A stretch of 64,000 bases of DNA from Bacteroidota bacterium (GCA_026391455.1 JAPLEH010000030.1:1-64000); one strand, 5' to 3'; positions 17,404 through 26,697 are shown, counted from the stretch's first letter. Numbers and translations: made by a program. Notes: generated from the sequence alone by a model not told the origin.

Positions 17404-17898
17404 ATGGAACTGCTTCTTCCTAATCCCGGCTTATTAGCATGGACATTACTGGCCTTCCTGATCGTATTCTTCCTGCTGAAGAAAATGGCATGGCCCGCAA
17501 TCATCAAAGGATTGCGTGATCGGGAGAATACCATCACTGAATCACTCGCTACCGCACAGCGTGTGCAGCAGGAAATGGCCCAGATGAAAAGTGAAAACGA
17601 AGAACTGCTGGCTAAAGCCCGCGAAGAGAGAGCCGCATTGCTGAAAGAAGCCCGCGAAACCAAAGACCGTATCATCAGCGAAGCCAAAGAACAGGCGAAG
17701 GCTGAAGCAAATAAAATCATGACCGAAACGCAGGCTGCGATCAATGCACAGAAAATGGCAGCTTTAACTGAAGTAAAGAACCAAGTGGGTAAACTGGTAA
17801 TCGAAGTGAGTGAGAAAGTATTGCGTAAAGAACTGGGAAATAAAGAAGCCCAGGAAGCGCATATCAAAGGCCTGGTAGATGGTGTAAAATTAAATTAA
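17404..17898 (+). CDS. atpF: ATP synthase F0 subunit b
   Basis: The 164-residue peripheral-stalk subunit b. A single N-terminal membrane helix (about residues 10-27, LLAWTLLAFLIVFFLL) leads to the family motif KKMAWPAIIKGLRDRE and then a long, highly charged coiled coil to about residue 140. It dimerises and links F0 to the delta and alpha subunits. The spacing to atpE (143 nt) is long for this operon and is filled by inverted repeats. Confidence 0.95.
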   Translation: MELLLPNPGLLAWTLLAFLIVFFLLKKMAWPAIIKGLRDRENTITESLATAQRVQQEMAQMKSENEELLAKAREERAALLKEARETKDRIISEAKEQAKAEANKIMTETQAAINAQKMAALTEVKNQVGKLVIEVSEKVLRKELGNKEAQEAHIKGLVDGVKLN

Positions 17899-17933
17899 GA
17901 TAAGCCGCAGGTGCGCTGATGTAAAAGCGGAAA

Positions 17934-17990
17934 ATGAGAAACAGGAAAAATTATCACATCAGCACATTAGCAAATCAGCACATTAACAAT
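17934..17990. repeat. low-complexity intergenic spacer (CAGCACATTAGCAAAT-type)
   Basis: The atpF-atpH gap contains repeats of the words ATCAGCACATTA and GCAAATCAGCACATTA. Related AT-rich words occur at 49323-49355 (ATAATGTGCTAATGTG) and in looser form at 9361-9420 (CAAATTGCCAAATC). It appears to be non-coding filler that has spread between genes of this genome. Confidence 0.45.
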
Positions 17991-17992
17991 TT

Positions 17993-18556
17993 ATGCAAAA
18001 TCCACGTTTAGCATCACGATACGCAAAAGCACTGGTTGACCTGGCCATTGAGAAGGGACAACTGGAGAGTGTATATGCAGATATGCAATGGATAAAGGCT
18101 GTATGCAAAAGCAACCGCGATTTTGTGAACCTGCTCCGCAGCCCGATCATCAAGGCCGATGTAAAGAAGAAAATCGTGGAAGCCGTTACAGCCGGTAAAA
18201 TAGGGGAGATCACTGCCGGATTCAACCGGTTGATGATCACCAAGGGCAGGGAAAGCAATTTACCCGAAGTGGCACAGGCATTTTTGGATGCGTATAAGGC
18301 AAAGAAAAATATTCAGACTGTACACCTTACCACGGCCGTGCCCATCAATGATGCGGTAAAGCAGGCGATTATCGCACAGATCAAAAAATCAGCAGGATTC
18401 GAGCATATTGAAATGGAGGAGAAAGTGGATGAAAACATCATCGGCGGCTTTGTACTGAAGATTGGCGATAAACTGGTAGATGCAAGTATCATTTACGACC
18501 TGAAATCAATCGCCAGACAGTTTGAGAACAATGACTTTATTTATAAAGTGAGATAG
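17993..18556 (+). CDS. atpH: ATP synthase F1 subunit delta
   Basis: The 187-residue delta subunit (OSCP homologue) that clamps the peripheral stalk to the alpha3beta3 head. The N-terminal helical domain begins PRLASRYAKALVDLAIEKGQ, as usual. The C-terminal part contains the conserved DENIIGGFVLKIGDKLVDASI segment (residues 146 onward), the signature for this subunit. The stop codon TAG at 18554-18556 is immediately continued by a tandem repeat element that fills much of the 164-nt gap to atpA. Confidence 0.95.
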   Translation: MQNPRLASRYAKALVDLAIEKGQLESVYADMQWIKAVCKSNRDFVNLLRSPIIKADVKKKIVEAVTAGKIGEITAGFNRLMITKGRESNLPEVAQAFLDAYKAKKNIQTVHLTTAVPINDAVKQAIIAQIKKSAGFEHIEMEEKVDENIIGGFVLKIGDKLVDASIIYDLKSIARQFENNDFIYKVR

Positions 18557-18612
18557 TGAATGGTGAATGGTGAATGGTGAACCTGCCTGCCGGCAGGCAG
18601 GTGGTGAATGAA
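18557..18612 (+). repeat. composite repeat: TGAATGG tandem plus 20-bp palindrome
   Basis: Directly after the atpH stop come three tandem copies of TGAATGG plus a partial fourth, then a perfect 20-bp palindrome at 18582-18601 built from CCTGCCTGCC and its complement, then TGGTGAATGAAA. A related element in reverse orientation lies directly behind the ftsX stop codon (53781-53843). Farther along, 18650-18705 holds TTTCCGAC/TTTCCGTC-type low-complexity sequence. Confidence 0.7.
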
Positions 18613-18720
18613 ATTTGGGGAGTGAAAAGATAGACGGTTTACGTATAAGGGGAAGATATCTTTCCGACTTCCGGACTTTCCGTCTTTCTGACTTTTATTA
18701 AAACAGATAAACAACATAAT

Positions 18721-20301
18721 ATGGCAGAGATTAAACCAGATGAAATATCAGCGATACTGCGCCAGCAGTTGAGCAACTTCAACGCCGCAGCAGACCTGGA
18801 AGAAGTAGGTACTGTACTGCAGGTGGGTGATGGTATTGCCCGTGTATACGGATTGGGCAATGTACGTTATGGTGAACTGGTAGAATTTGAAAACGGTGTA
18901 CGTGCGATTGCGCTGAACCTGGAAGAAGATAATGTGGGTGTGGTATTGATGGGCGAAAGCGGCAACATCAAAGAAGGTGCTAAAGTAAAACGTACCGGAA
19001 GTATCGCCTCTATCAAAGTAGGCGAAGGCATGGTGGGACGTGTGGTAAATACACTCGGACAACCGATAGATGGTAAAGGCCCTATCGCCGGTGAGTTATA
19101 TGAAATGCCGCTCGAAAGAAAAGCACCTGGTGTAATCTTCCGGGAGCCGGTAAAAGAGCCGCTCCAAACAGGTATCAAAGCCATCGATGCGATGATCCCC
19201 ATCGGACGTGGTCAGCGTGAATTGGTGATCGGTGACCGCCAGACCGGTAAAACCGCCATCTGTGTGGATACCATCATCAACCAGAAAGAATTCTTTGAAG
19301 CAGGAAAAACTGTTTATTGTATATATGTGGCCATCGGACAAAAAGCCTCCACTATTGCAGGCGTAATGCAAACCCTGGCTGATGCCGGTGCTATGCAGTA
19401 CACCACCATCGTGGCTGCCTCTGCATCTGAGCCCGCTCCGCTGCAGTTCTATGCACCTTTTGCCGGTGCTGCCATTGGTGAATTCTTCCGCGATACCGGT
19501 CGCCCTGCGCTGATCATTTATGATGATCTGTCTAAACAGGCCGTAGCCTATCGTGAGGTATCACTGCTGCTTCGCCGCCCTCCCGGACGTGAAGCCTATC
19601 CCGGTGACGTATTCTATCTGCACAGCCGTTTACTCGAAAGAGCTGCGAAAGTGATCAATGATGATAATGTAGCGAAGAATATGAATGATGTGCCCGACAG
19701 TATCAGGCACCTGGTAAAAGGCGGAGGTTCACTGACCGCATTGCCGATCATTGAAACACAGGCGGGTGACGTATCTGCTTATATCCCGACCAACGTAATC
19801 TCCATTACCGACGGACAGATATTCCTTGAAACGAACCTGTTCCTCTCCGGTATCCGTCCTGCGATCAACGTGGGTATCTCGGTAAGCCGTGTGGGTGGTA
19901 ACGCACAGATCAAATCAATGAAGAAAGTAGCAGGTACACTGAAACTGGACCAGGCTCTTTACCGTGAGTTGGAAGCATTCTCTAAATTCGGTGGTGACCT
20001 CGATGCTGCTACCAAGAATGTAATTGATAAAGGAGCCCGTAACGTGGAGATCCTGAAGCAACCTCAGTATTCACCTTTCCCGGTGGAAAAACAGGTGGCC
20101 ATCATCTACCTTGGTACCAATGGTCTGATCAAAGAAGTACCCGTAAACAGGGTAAGGGAATTTGAAGAACACTTCCTGATGGAAATGGAAAACAAATTGC
20201 CTGATGTAATGGCAGAATTCAAAAAAGGTAACTTACCAGAAGACGGTATAAAGAAAATGGTGGAGCTGGCGAATGGCATAATACCTCAGTACAAAAAATA
20301 A
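18721..20301 (+). CDS. atpA: ATP synthase F1 subunit alpha
   Basis: The 526-residue alpha subunit. The non-catalytic nucleotide site has the P-loop GDRQTGKTA (about residue 173), the [34 protein letters not shown] block and the [12 protein letters not shown] strand. The arginine finger region [18 protein letters not shown] is intact. The start is set by the A-rich leader ACAACATAAT before the ATG. It is the last gene of this operon: a strong hairpin with a T-run follows 28 nt later, so the gamma, beta and epsilon genes must lie elsewhere. Confidence 0.98.
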   Translation: MAEIKPDEISAILRQQLSNFNAAADLEEVGTVLQVGDGIARVYGLGNVRYGELVEFENGVRAIALNLEEDNVGVVLMGESGNIKEGAKVKRTGSIASIKVGEGMVGRVVNTLGQPIDGKGPIAGELYEMPLERKAPGVIFREPVKEPLQTGIKAIDAMIPIGRGQRELVIGDRQTGKTAICVDTIINQKEFFEAGKTVYCIYVAIGQKASTIAGVMQTLADAGAMQYTTIVAASASEPAPLQFYAPFAGAAIGEFFRDTGRPALIIYDDLSKQAVAYREVSLLLRRPPGREAYPGDVFYLHSRLLERAAKVINDDNVAKNMNDVPDSIRHLVKGGGSLTALPIIETQAGDVSAYIPTNVISITDGQIFLETNLFLSGIRPAINVGISVSRVGGNAQIKSMKKVAGTLKLDQALYRELEAFSKFGGDLDAATKNVIDKGARNVEILKQPQYSPFPVEKQVAIIYLGTNGLIKEVPVNRVREFEEHFLMEMENKLPDVMAEFKKGNLPEDGIKKMVELANGIIPQYKK

Positions 20302-20328
20302 TCTAAGTATATACAACTAGATTTTAGT

Positions 20329-20360
20329 AAAAACCCTTCTTTCGAGAAGGGTTTTTGCAT
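20329..20360 (+). terminator. Rho-independent terminator after atpA
   Basis: A 12-bp stem, AAAAACCCTTCT at 20329-20340 and its complement at 20345-20356, with a TTCG loop and the T-run as part of the stem. It ends the atp transcript. Confidence 0.85.
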
Positions 20361-20422
20361 GAAAAGACAGGGTTTTTTTGTAAATTACATCCCGATTTAA
20401 AAACCTTATCGTACGCCTTACA

Positions 20423-21136
20423 ATGGGAGTAACCTATGGAAAATACCGATCGCTGATCGTGGATGATAATTATATGTCGCGTCTCTTTTTGCGGCAGATC
20501 CTCGAACAAATTCCTTCTGTAATTATTTCCGGAGAATGTGTGAATGCCGTGGACACATTGCAGGAATTGTATAAAGGAGAGACTGATATACTTTTTCTCG
20601 ACATTGAAATGCCCGGAATGAGCGGGCTGGATATGCTGCGTTCATTGCCGGTGCGCCCCCTCACCATACTTACATCTGCCAACAAAACCTATGGCTCTGA
20701 AGCATTCGAATTGAATGTGGTGGACTATCTGGTAAAGCCCCTGCAACTGGCGCGTACGGTAATGGCGATAAACAGGGCTTCTGAACTGCTGAAACAGAAA
20801 GACACCGTACTCAATGAAGTGCAACCCGATCATTTATTTATCCGGGAAAATAAACAGATCCGGAAAATTCTGATCGACGATATCTACCTGGTGGAATCCA
20901 AAGGCGATTATGTGAAATTGTATGTAACTGATAAATACCATGTGATACATTCCACGATGAAGCAATTTGAAGACCGGCTTCCCGCCGCGCGCTTTATGCG
21001 GGTACACCGCAGTTATATAGTAGCGATTGATAAGATCGATTATATTGAGGAGAATATATTATACCTGAACAGTATGCCCATACCTGTCTCTTTTTCATAC
21101 CGGAGTAGTTTTTTGGGCAGACTGAATATGATGTAA
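20423..21136 (+). CDS. LytTR-family response regulator
   Basis: A 237-residue regulator with a receiver domain (residues 9-125, acidic D14/D15, phospho-acceptor D60 in LFLDIEMPG, lysine in LVKPL) and a C-terminal LytTR DNA-binding domain (about 140-237, with IYLVESKGDYVKLY and RVHRSYIVAIDKIDYIEENILYL). Such proteins normally pair with a LytS/YehU-type histidine kinase, which is not seen nearby. Its promoter is not obvious, though a run of T's lies about 45 nt upstream. The next gene, another receiver protein, starts 118 nt later. Confidence 0.9.
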   Translation: MGVTYGKYRSLIVDDNYMSRLFLRQILEQIPSVIISGECVNAVDTLQELYKGETDILFLDIEMPGMSGLDMLRSLPVRPLTILTSANKTYGSEAFELNVVDYLVKPLQLARTVMAINRASELLKQKDTVLNEVQPDHLFIRENKQIRKILIDDIYLVESKGDYVKLYVTDKYHVIHSTMKQFEDRLPAARFMRVHRSYIVAIDKIDYIEENILYLNSMPIPVSFSYRSSFLGRLNMM

Positions 21137-21254
21137 GCATCGTTGCTGGTAATACGGGCTATATCCGGTGGTAGAGCAGGAGGAGGTATTTTGAATAAGG
21201 TGTACATAAGATGCAGTAGAGCAGAATAATAGATAGCATGAAAAAAAGTATAGA

Positions 21255-22073
21255 ATGAAAAGTAAAGTTGAGCAGGAAGCGGAGAAGAAGGCCGGAGGTA
21301 CGGATGGGAATACACGAGCCCTATCGCCCATGAATATTCTGGTGGCAGAAGATAATATCATGAATCAGTTGGTAATTCAACGGATACTGGAAGGATTGGG
21401 TGCCACACCCACCATTGAGGAGAACGGGGAGAAGGCCGTGCAGGCGACTTTGCAACAAAAGTTTGACCTGATCTTTATGGATATACAGATGCCGGTATTG
21501 GATGGCATAACGGCCACTGCTATAATCCGGAGAATTCCCGGGGCTAATATGCCCATCATCGCCATGTCGGCCCATATGATGGAAAGCGAACGAAACAAGT
21601 GCAGGGAAGCAGGTATGAATGATTACCTGGTGAAGCCGCTTACAGAACAAGGAATAACAGCGCTGCTGCTGAATTACTTTCCAATTCAACCCGCTTCAGT
21701 TGTAGCGGAAGAAGAAAAATTGCGACACCGCTGGCTGAATATGAATTACCTCAGTGGTATTTGTAGCAATGATACGGAGCGGGTGAATACACTGCTGTCA
21801 GCCCTGGCCGCCCAATTACCTGCGGAGTGTGAACAATTAAAAATGATCATACAGTTGCGCCAGATGAAACCACTGGAGCGGATGCACCATTACCTGAAAT
21901 CCACCCTGGATTCATTTCAGCCGTCATCGCCTCCCGTTATCCTGTGGTCGGAATTGAACAGATTAATACAATTTAAGGTGAACGAAGAGCTCATCTGGGG
22001 TAAATCACTTGAATTGATGGGAAGCCTGCAACGGGCAGTACAGTTGCTCGCCGTATATAAGCCCAAAACCTGA
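21255..22073 (+). CDS. receiver protein with C-terminal HPt-like domain
   Basis: A 272-residue protein. The receiver domain (about residues 26-142) has an acidic pair E32-D33, D76 in LIFMDIQMP and K127 in YLVKP. The C-terminal 120 residues are helical and contain MHHYLKSTLDSF, which fits the histidine phosphotransfer motif H-x-L-K-S/G with H211 or H212 as phospho-site. A receiver joined to HPt is normally the tail of a hybrid histidine kinase. Here it is free-standing, with no kinase domain. It may relay phosphate between a hybrid kinase and the neighbouring LytTR regulator. Confidence 0.75.
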   Translation: MKSKVEQEAEKKAGGTDGNTRALSPMNILVAEDNIMNQLVIQRILEGLGATPTIEENGEKAVQATLQQKFDLIFMDIQMPVLDGITATAIIRRIPGANMPIIAMSAHMMESERNKCREAGMNDYLVKPLTEQGITALLLNYFPIQPASVVAEEEKLRHRWLNMNYLSGICSNDTERVNTLLSALAAQLPAECEQLKMIIQLRQMKPLERMHHYLKSTLDSFQPSSPPVILWSELNRLIQFKVNEELIWGKSLELMGSLQRAVQLLAVYKPKT

Positions 22074-22478
22074 AGCAGCTTCCCGATTATCAGCAACGCT
22101 GTATCTTGTTTACAAAATACAGGAGTTGTGCGGACGTATTGGAATTTATATAATGCAACTATACAGCATACCCAGGATGAAATCAGGAATTCCAGACTGA
22201 TGGTCCTGCTCCATTTTACTTCGCAAGTCAAACTTTTTCTACACGCACACTAATTATGTTTAACTAGTTAATCTCACCAGTATAGTAAGTATACTTGCAT
22301 AAGTATATACCAAATGGTTCCCCAGCGAAAAAATAAACAGCACTAATTTTTTGTGTTATAGCTATACGGTTCGTCGAATAAGTAAAAGCATTCAACGAAG
22401 AAAACTTATCGTTAGTCGAAATTCTCAGCAGCACGCAGGAATAAGTCGTCTATTTGTGTTGGAAGTGTTTATGGTTAA

Positions 22479-22573
22479 TTCCGGACAAGGCTTCAATGAG
22501 TAGATAAGCGACAATAGCTGCTGGCTTTTTATCCGGGATCGTTGATTACTTATACTCATTGAATGCCCCGGAA
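22479..22573 (+). ncRNA. long imperfect hairpin, possible structured RNA
   Basis: The left arm at 22479-22508 and the right arm at 22549-22573 are complementary over about 24 positions: TTCCGG with CCGGAA, GGC with GCC, TTCAATGAGTA with its complement, and TAAG with CTTA. Only a 4-nt and a 2-nt bulge (and one extra A) interrupt it, around a 40-nt loop. It does not lie near a coding frame. It could be an RNA structure or a shrunken inverted-repeat element; the sequence does not decide. Confidence 0.5.
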
Positions 22574-22690
22574 CTCTTTATTTTCCCGCTCGATTGTGTA
22601 CACACTAATTCGTTCTATACACAAGCTTTCTTTTTTGAAGCAATTTTCGCTACGATCTGCTGACAAAAATCGTTTCATTCGCTAGTCAAT

Positions 22691-22708
22691 ACCGGGCGCC
22701 CGGTTTTT
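22691..22708 (+). terminator. palindrome ACCGGGCGCCCGGT with T-run
   Basis: A GC-rich 14-bp palindrome at 22691-22704 followed by TTTT, in an otherwise AT-rich gap. It looks like a Rho-independent terminator for a transcript coming from the left, either from the receiver-HPt gene or from an RNA in the gap. Confidence 0.5.
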
Positions 22709-22967
22709 CCCTCTCTTTACTCTTATAAATCCCTGCAACTTTCATTTTTTGATAAAGAAAGTAACCAGAAATGGCTATGCTGTATTGCTTTTTTTGCCCG
22801 AATGATACTTCTCGGGCAAATTCGTCAAGTATTTTTTCCCGAAATACGACCCCGGGTTCAAGTTCAACTCATTGATAATCATTGCTAATCGTAAAAATAC
22901 TACATAAAATACGGTAAATTTTACGAAAAAATTCGCGATAAACTTGCAAGTAAAAAAACCAAGTAGT

Positions 22968-23123
22968 ATGTTTGACTCAGAATCGAACAAATCCTTAGAA
23001 AGCGACGTAAATCCGACCCTGAAACTAACCATTCTTATAGGAATACTACTTCCGGTTATTTTCTACTGTACAAGTCGGCTCACCAGCTCTCAACGGGACT
23101 CCGGTTCTCAATTATACCCTTAA
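22968..23123 (+). CDS. putative single-span micro membrane protein (51 aa)
   Basis: ATG at 22968 to TAA at 23121-23123 encodes 51 residues: an acidic head (MFDSESNKSLESDVNPT), one hydrophobic span (LKLTILIGILLPVIFYC) and a short polar tail. It ends 16 nt before the T9SS cargo gene, so the two could share a transcript. A near-match -7 box (TAAACTTG, 22949-22956) sits 12 nt upstream of the ATG. No family is recognised. It could also be a leader peptide. Confidence 0.45.
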   Translation: MFDSESNKSLESDVNPTLKLTILIGILLPVIFYCTSRLTSSQRDSGSQLYP

Positions 23124-23139
23124 CCCTAAACACTGAGCA

Positions 23140-24282
23140 ATGAAAACGACTTTTACAACCGTTAACCCCTTATCCTATAAAACCGGTTTAGTAAGTCTCG
23201 TGATGCTGATGATCGCCTCTTTCTCAAACACTGCTGATGGACAGGCTTGCGGAGCAGTTACATCTTCCAGCAATCTCATCAAGAATTCGAACTTTGAATC
23301 TAATTGTAATTATTGGGGAACCACCAATGGGAATATTTATACCGGTACCGGTTACCAGGTATGTGGGGCCCAGAATGGGTATTTATCTTCTCCTAATAAT
23401 GGTACTCCTTCCTGGGCTTTTACAGAAGTGGATCTGCGCCCCGCTGGTACCAATCTTAGCTTTTCCGGATATTTTGGAACGCATACCGTCGGCCAGAGCT
23501 GCAGCCCGATCATTCGCATGGCTTTCTATAACAGTAGCTGGACACTCATCAGCGCTGATACAAAGAATGTAACTACAGACGTTGATAAACCGCCTTATAA
23601 AGCAGGTCTGTATGTAATCAATTCTAAAGTACCCGCCAATACCGCCCATATCCGTTTTGAAGTTCGCATTTCCTGTGACTATATGAAAATGGATGCCATG
23701 GCTCTTTCTCAAGTAAGCCTGTTACCCGTAAAACTGATGAACTTCAATGCTATCTTAACTGATAAAACGGCAAAGCTCAATTGGAAAACATCTTCTGAAG
23801 TAAACTTTAATTATTTCACGGTAGAGAAAAGCACTGATGGTATCAACTTCAGCGATGCAGGTGTGGTATTTGCTACCGGAAGCAATAACAGCGAAACAGC
23901 GTATGCCATGAATGATAACCTGGCCAATACGGATGCACCAGTGGTATACTACCGCCTGCGGATGACAGATAACGATGGTAGTACCTCTTATTCCGAAATA
24001 AAAATGCTTCGGCTCACCAAACAAACTCAGACCACCATCTCGCTGCTTACTTATCCCAACCCGGCAGTGAATGACCTGAAGATCACCCTGCCTGCAACAT
24101 GGCAAAACAAAAGGGCCATTTTTGAAATCGTAAATCTCAATGGCCAGGTGGTAAACCGCATGGAAAATGCCAATACCAGCCAAACTGAAATGATGAATGT
24201 CGCTAAACTGGCACCGGGTTTATATGTAGTAAGAGTAACTTGCGAAGGCCAGGTGGCACAACAAAAGATTGTAAAACAATAA
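23140..24282 (+). CDS. secreted T9SS type A cargo protein
   Basis: A 380-residue protein with a signal peptide that ends near SNTADGQ. The middle (about residues 34-195) starts NLIKNSNFESNCNYWG and looks like a carbohydrate-binding-module-like jelly roll. It is followed by the Fn3-like linker LPVKLMNFNAILTDKTAKLNWKTSSEVNFNYFTVEKSTDG seen in many T9SS cargoes (quoted in part). It ends in a type A sorting domain: YPNPAVNDLKITL, then VVNLNG-type and GLYVVRVTCEGQVAQQKIVKQ. It should be exported through the outer membrane and attached at the surface or released. It is followed by a clear terminator. Confidence 0.82.
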   Translation: MKTTFTTVNPLSYKTGLVSLVMLMIASFSNTADGQACGAVTSSSNLIKNSNFESNCNYWGTTNGNIYTGTGYQVCGAQNGYLSSPNNGTPSWAFTEVDLRPAGTNLSFSGYFGTHTVGQSCSPIIRMAFYNSSWTLISADTKNVTTDVDKPPYKAGLYVINSKVPANTAHIRFEVRISCDYMKMDAMALSQVSLLPVKLMNFNAILTDKTAKLNWKTSSEVNFNYFTVEKSTDGINFSDAGVVFATGSNNSETAYAMNDNLANTDAPVVYYRLRMTDNDGSTSYSEIKMLRLTKQTQTTISLLTYPNPAVNDLKITLPATWQNKRAIFEIVNLNGQVVNRMENANTSQTEMMNVAKLAPGLYVVRVTCEGQVAQQKIVKQ

Positions 24283-24308
24283 GATAATACATTTACAGGG
24301 GTTCCATG

Positions 24309-24341
24309 CCGTCCCTCCGAAAGGTGGGACGGTATTTTTTT
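24309..24341 (+). terminator. Rho-independent terminator after T9SS cargo gene
   Basis: CCGTCCC at 24309-24315 pairs with GGGACGG at 24326-24332, followed by TATTTTTTT. Confidence 0.85.
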
Positions 24342-24351
24342 GCCTGAAATG

Positions 24352-24383
24352 TTTGGTTTATATTATAAACTACTTTATGTTTG
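24352..24383 (+). promoter_or_regulatory. complete promoter TTTG-N20-TATGTTTG
   Basis: The best full match in the window to the Bacteroidota housekeeping promoter: -33 TTTG at 24352-24355, 20-bp spacer, -7 TATGTTTG at 24376-24383. It drives the TonB-dependent receptor gene, whose ATG is 18 nt downstream. Confidence 0.75.
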
Positions 24384-24401
24384 TTCTGAAAATTGACATG
24401 T

Positions 24402-26657
24402 ATGCGTAATTCCAAAAAAACCCTGCTGCTTATGGTGATGTCCCTGCTCTTGGCCGGACTCCATGCGCAGGTTGTGATTAAAGGGGTGGTGAAAGACAGT
24501 AAAAATAATCCCATACCCGGGGCCAGTATATCCATAAAAGGCTCTTACGATGGTGGCACCGCTGATACTGCTGGCCGTTACTCCTTTAAGACCACGGAGA
24601 AAGGACAACAGACATTGGTCGTTTCCAATATCGGCTTTAAACCATCTGAGCAAACCATCAAAATTGAAGGTAATACCATTACGATGGATGTAACGATGAA
24701 ACAGGAGATCAGTGAGCTTACAGCCGTTGTACTTTCTGCGGGCACATTTGAAGCCAGCGACCGCAAGCGGGCTGCTGCCATACTGGATCCGATCGATATT
24801 GTAACCACCGCCAGTGCCAACGGCGATATTACCGGGGCGTTGAAAACCTTGCCCGGTGCCCAACAGGTAGGTGAAAGTGAAGGACTCTTTGTAAGAGGGG
24901 GTACAGCCGCTGAAACAAAAACATTCATAGACGGTACACTGGTAAATAATTTCTTCTTCAGCAGTGTACCCAATATTGCACAGTTTGGTCGTTTTTCACC
25001 CTTTATATTTAAAGGAACCGTATTCAGTACCGGTGGTTATTCTGCTTTGTATGGCCAGGCACTATCTTCTGCACTCATATTGGAATCCATTGACCTGCCG
25101 GACCAATCATCCGCCAATCTTGGTTTCAGCCCGCTGAGCATCAATGCCGGATACCAGCATTTATCGAAAAATAAGAAATCGTCTTTTGGCGCCAGCTACA
25201 GCTATACCAACCTTGCGCTGGCTTTTGCCATTATCAAACAAAGGCAGAATTATTCCCAATCGCCGGCCTATCATAATTTAGATGCCAATTTCCGGATCAA
25301 AACATCGAAGACCGGTATGCTGAAATACTATGGATACTTCAGCAGCAACCGGCTGGCATTTACCAACCAGAGCATTGACTCATTGGGATATCTCGACAAA
25401 TTTGCCCTGCGCAACACCAATCATTACCACAATCTTTCCTGGAAAGAAAACCTGCAAAAGAAATGGCGCATCTATACCGGTATTTCCTATACCAATAACC
25501 GCGACAATATAAACAGTAACATGCAGGATCAGGCTGAAAAAGATGTGTTGCTGACGGGCCTTGAGTTTAAAAATTTTGGCCTGGAAAATAAGGGCAATTA
25601 TTTCAACGCCAAAGCCATGCTAGAAAAGCGTATGAAAGGACTGAGTGCGATCCGTTTTGGAACTGAATATAATTTCAGTCATGATATAACGGAGTACCGC
25701 GACTATATTGGGGGGGCATACCGCTACAACCTGAAGGAACATATCAAATCGTTGTTTGCCGAAGGCGATGTGTACGTAACCAATGATGTGGCGTTGAAAG
25801 GAGGGCTTCGCTTTGAGCATTCTTCGCTGCTCGATAAGGTCAATATCGCGCCCCGGTTTTCAATAGCTTATAAATTAGGCAAGGGTTCACAGGCATCGCT
25901 GGCCTATGGCATATTCTATCAGAACCCGGAAAGAAGATACCTGCCTTCTCCAAATAATCTGGATTTTATGCGTGCCACGCACTATATTGCCCAGTTTCAG
26001 AAATCGATCAACCAGCAAACTTTCCGTACGGAGATCTTTTATAAAAAATACCATAACCTCGTAAAGACCGATATCGTTGGCTTTACCGAAGCGGCCATAA
26101 ACAACAACGGGTTTGGAGACGCCAAAGGGTTTGAATTTTTCTGGAGGGATAAAAAGACCATTAAGAATTTCGATTACTGGATATCCTATTCTTACCTGGA
26201 TACCAAACGCGATTTCCTGAATTTTCCCTATGCTATAACACCCAACTTTGCAGCCAAACATACCGCATCGCTCGTCACTAAGAAGTTTGTACAAAAGCTG
26301 AAAATGAATTTCAATGCATCGTATAATTATAGCAGCGGCCGGCCTTATTACAATATCGGGCGGGATGCACTAGGTTATAAATTCAATGACCAGGGAAGGG
26401 TGCCGGATTATCACAATGTGAGTTTTGCGATCAATTACCTGCCTTCTATCGGCAAAAAAGATGCGAAATCATTTGCCGTATATGTGCTGCAGGTGAGTAA
26501 TATCTTCAATATCCGGCAGACCTATGGCTACCAGTATTCCTATAATGGTATACGTAAAGAAGCCATTACGCCACCATCGAGAATGTTTGTCTATCTCGGC
26601 GCCTTTATCAGCTTCGGAGTAGACCGGAGTGATGAAGTGATCAATAACAGTTTGTAA
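24402..26657 (+). CDS. TonB-dependent outer-membrane receptor
   Basis: About 751 residues from the ATG at 24402. A TTG at 24393 would add three residues, but the ATG leads straight into the signal peptide MRNSKKTLLLMVMSLLLAGLHA. Next is a carboxypeptidase-regulatory-like beta domain (about 25-105, VIKGVVKDSKNNPIPGASISI and on), then the plug with LKTLPGAQQVGESEGLFVRGG and IDGTLV. The remaining ~550 residues fit a 22-strand barrel with alternating aromatic strands, ending FVYLGAFISFGVDRS. There is no SusD partner, so it is not a classical polysaccharide utilisation pair. The substrate is unknown. The TPR protein gene follows 40 nt later and may be co-transcribed. Confidence 0.88.
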   Translation: MRNSKKTLLLMVMSLLLAGLHAQVVIKGVVKDSKNNPIPGASISIKGSYDGGTADTAGRYSFKTTEKGQQTLVVSNIGFKPSEQTIKIEGNTITMDVTMKQEISELTAVVLSAGTFEASDRKRAAAILDPIDIVTTASANGDITGALKTLPGAQQVGESEGLFVRGGTAAETKTFIDGTLVNNFFFSSVPNIAQFGRFSPFIFKGTVFSTGGYSALYGQALSSALILESIDLPDQSSANLGFSPLSINAGYQHLSKNKKSSFGASYSYTNLALAFAIIKQRQNYSQSPAYHNLDANFRIKTSKTGMLKYYGYFSSNRLAFTNQSIDSLGYLDKFALRNTNHYHNLSWKENLQKKWRIYTGISYTNNRDNINSNMQDQAEKDVLLTGLEFKNFGLENKGNYFNAKAMLEKRMKGLSAIRFGTEYNFSHDITEYRDYIGGAYRYNLKEHIKSLFAEGDVYVTNDVALKGGLRFEHSSLLDKVNIAPRFSIAYKLGKGSQASLAYGIFYQNPERRYLPSPNNLDFMRATHYIAQFQKSINQQTFRTEIFYKKYHNLVKTDIVGFTEAAINNNGFGDAKGFEFFWRDKKTIKNFDYWISYSYLDTKRDFLNFPYAITPNFAAKHTASLVTKKFVQKLKMNFNASYNYSSGRPYYNIGRDALGYKFNDQGRVPDYHNVSFAINYLPSIGKKDAKSFAVYVLQVSNIFNIRQTYGYQYSYNGIRKEAITPPSRMFVYLGAFISFGVDRSDEVINNSL

Positions 26658-26697
26658 ATCTTTTTTAACCAGCATACTTAAACAAAAAAAATACACA

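Larger units (their letters stand above)
22074..22967. other. non-coding region, about 0.9 kb
   Basis: No convincing gene is visible on either strand. It holds AT-rich palindromes near 22260-22271 (TTAACTAGTTAA) and 22287-22296 (AAGTATACTT), a direct repeat ACACTAATT near 22247 and 22607, the long hairpin 22479-22573 and a terminator-like palindrome at 22691. The mixture suggests one or more structured RNAs or remains of an element. Confidence 0.6.

Noticed and set aside
18557-18612. CRISPR-like array behind atpH
   Set aside because: The units are 7-nt contiguous tandem copies with no spacers, so it is a simple repeat with a palindrome.
22850-22885. tRNA-like TTCAAGTTCAA sequence
   Set aside because: No acceptor stem or cloverleaf can be built around it.
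22775-23032. Minus-strand 85-codon frame over the large gap
   Set aside because: It overlaps the better supported plus-strand 51-residue frame and shows no start signal or known pattern.
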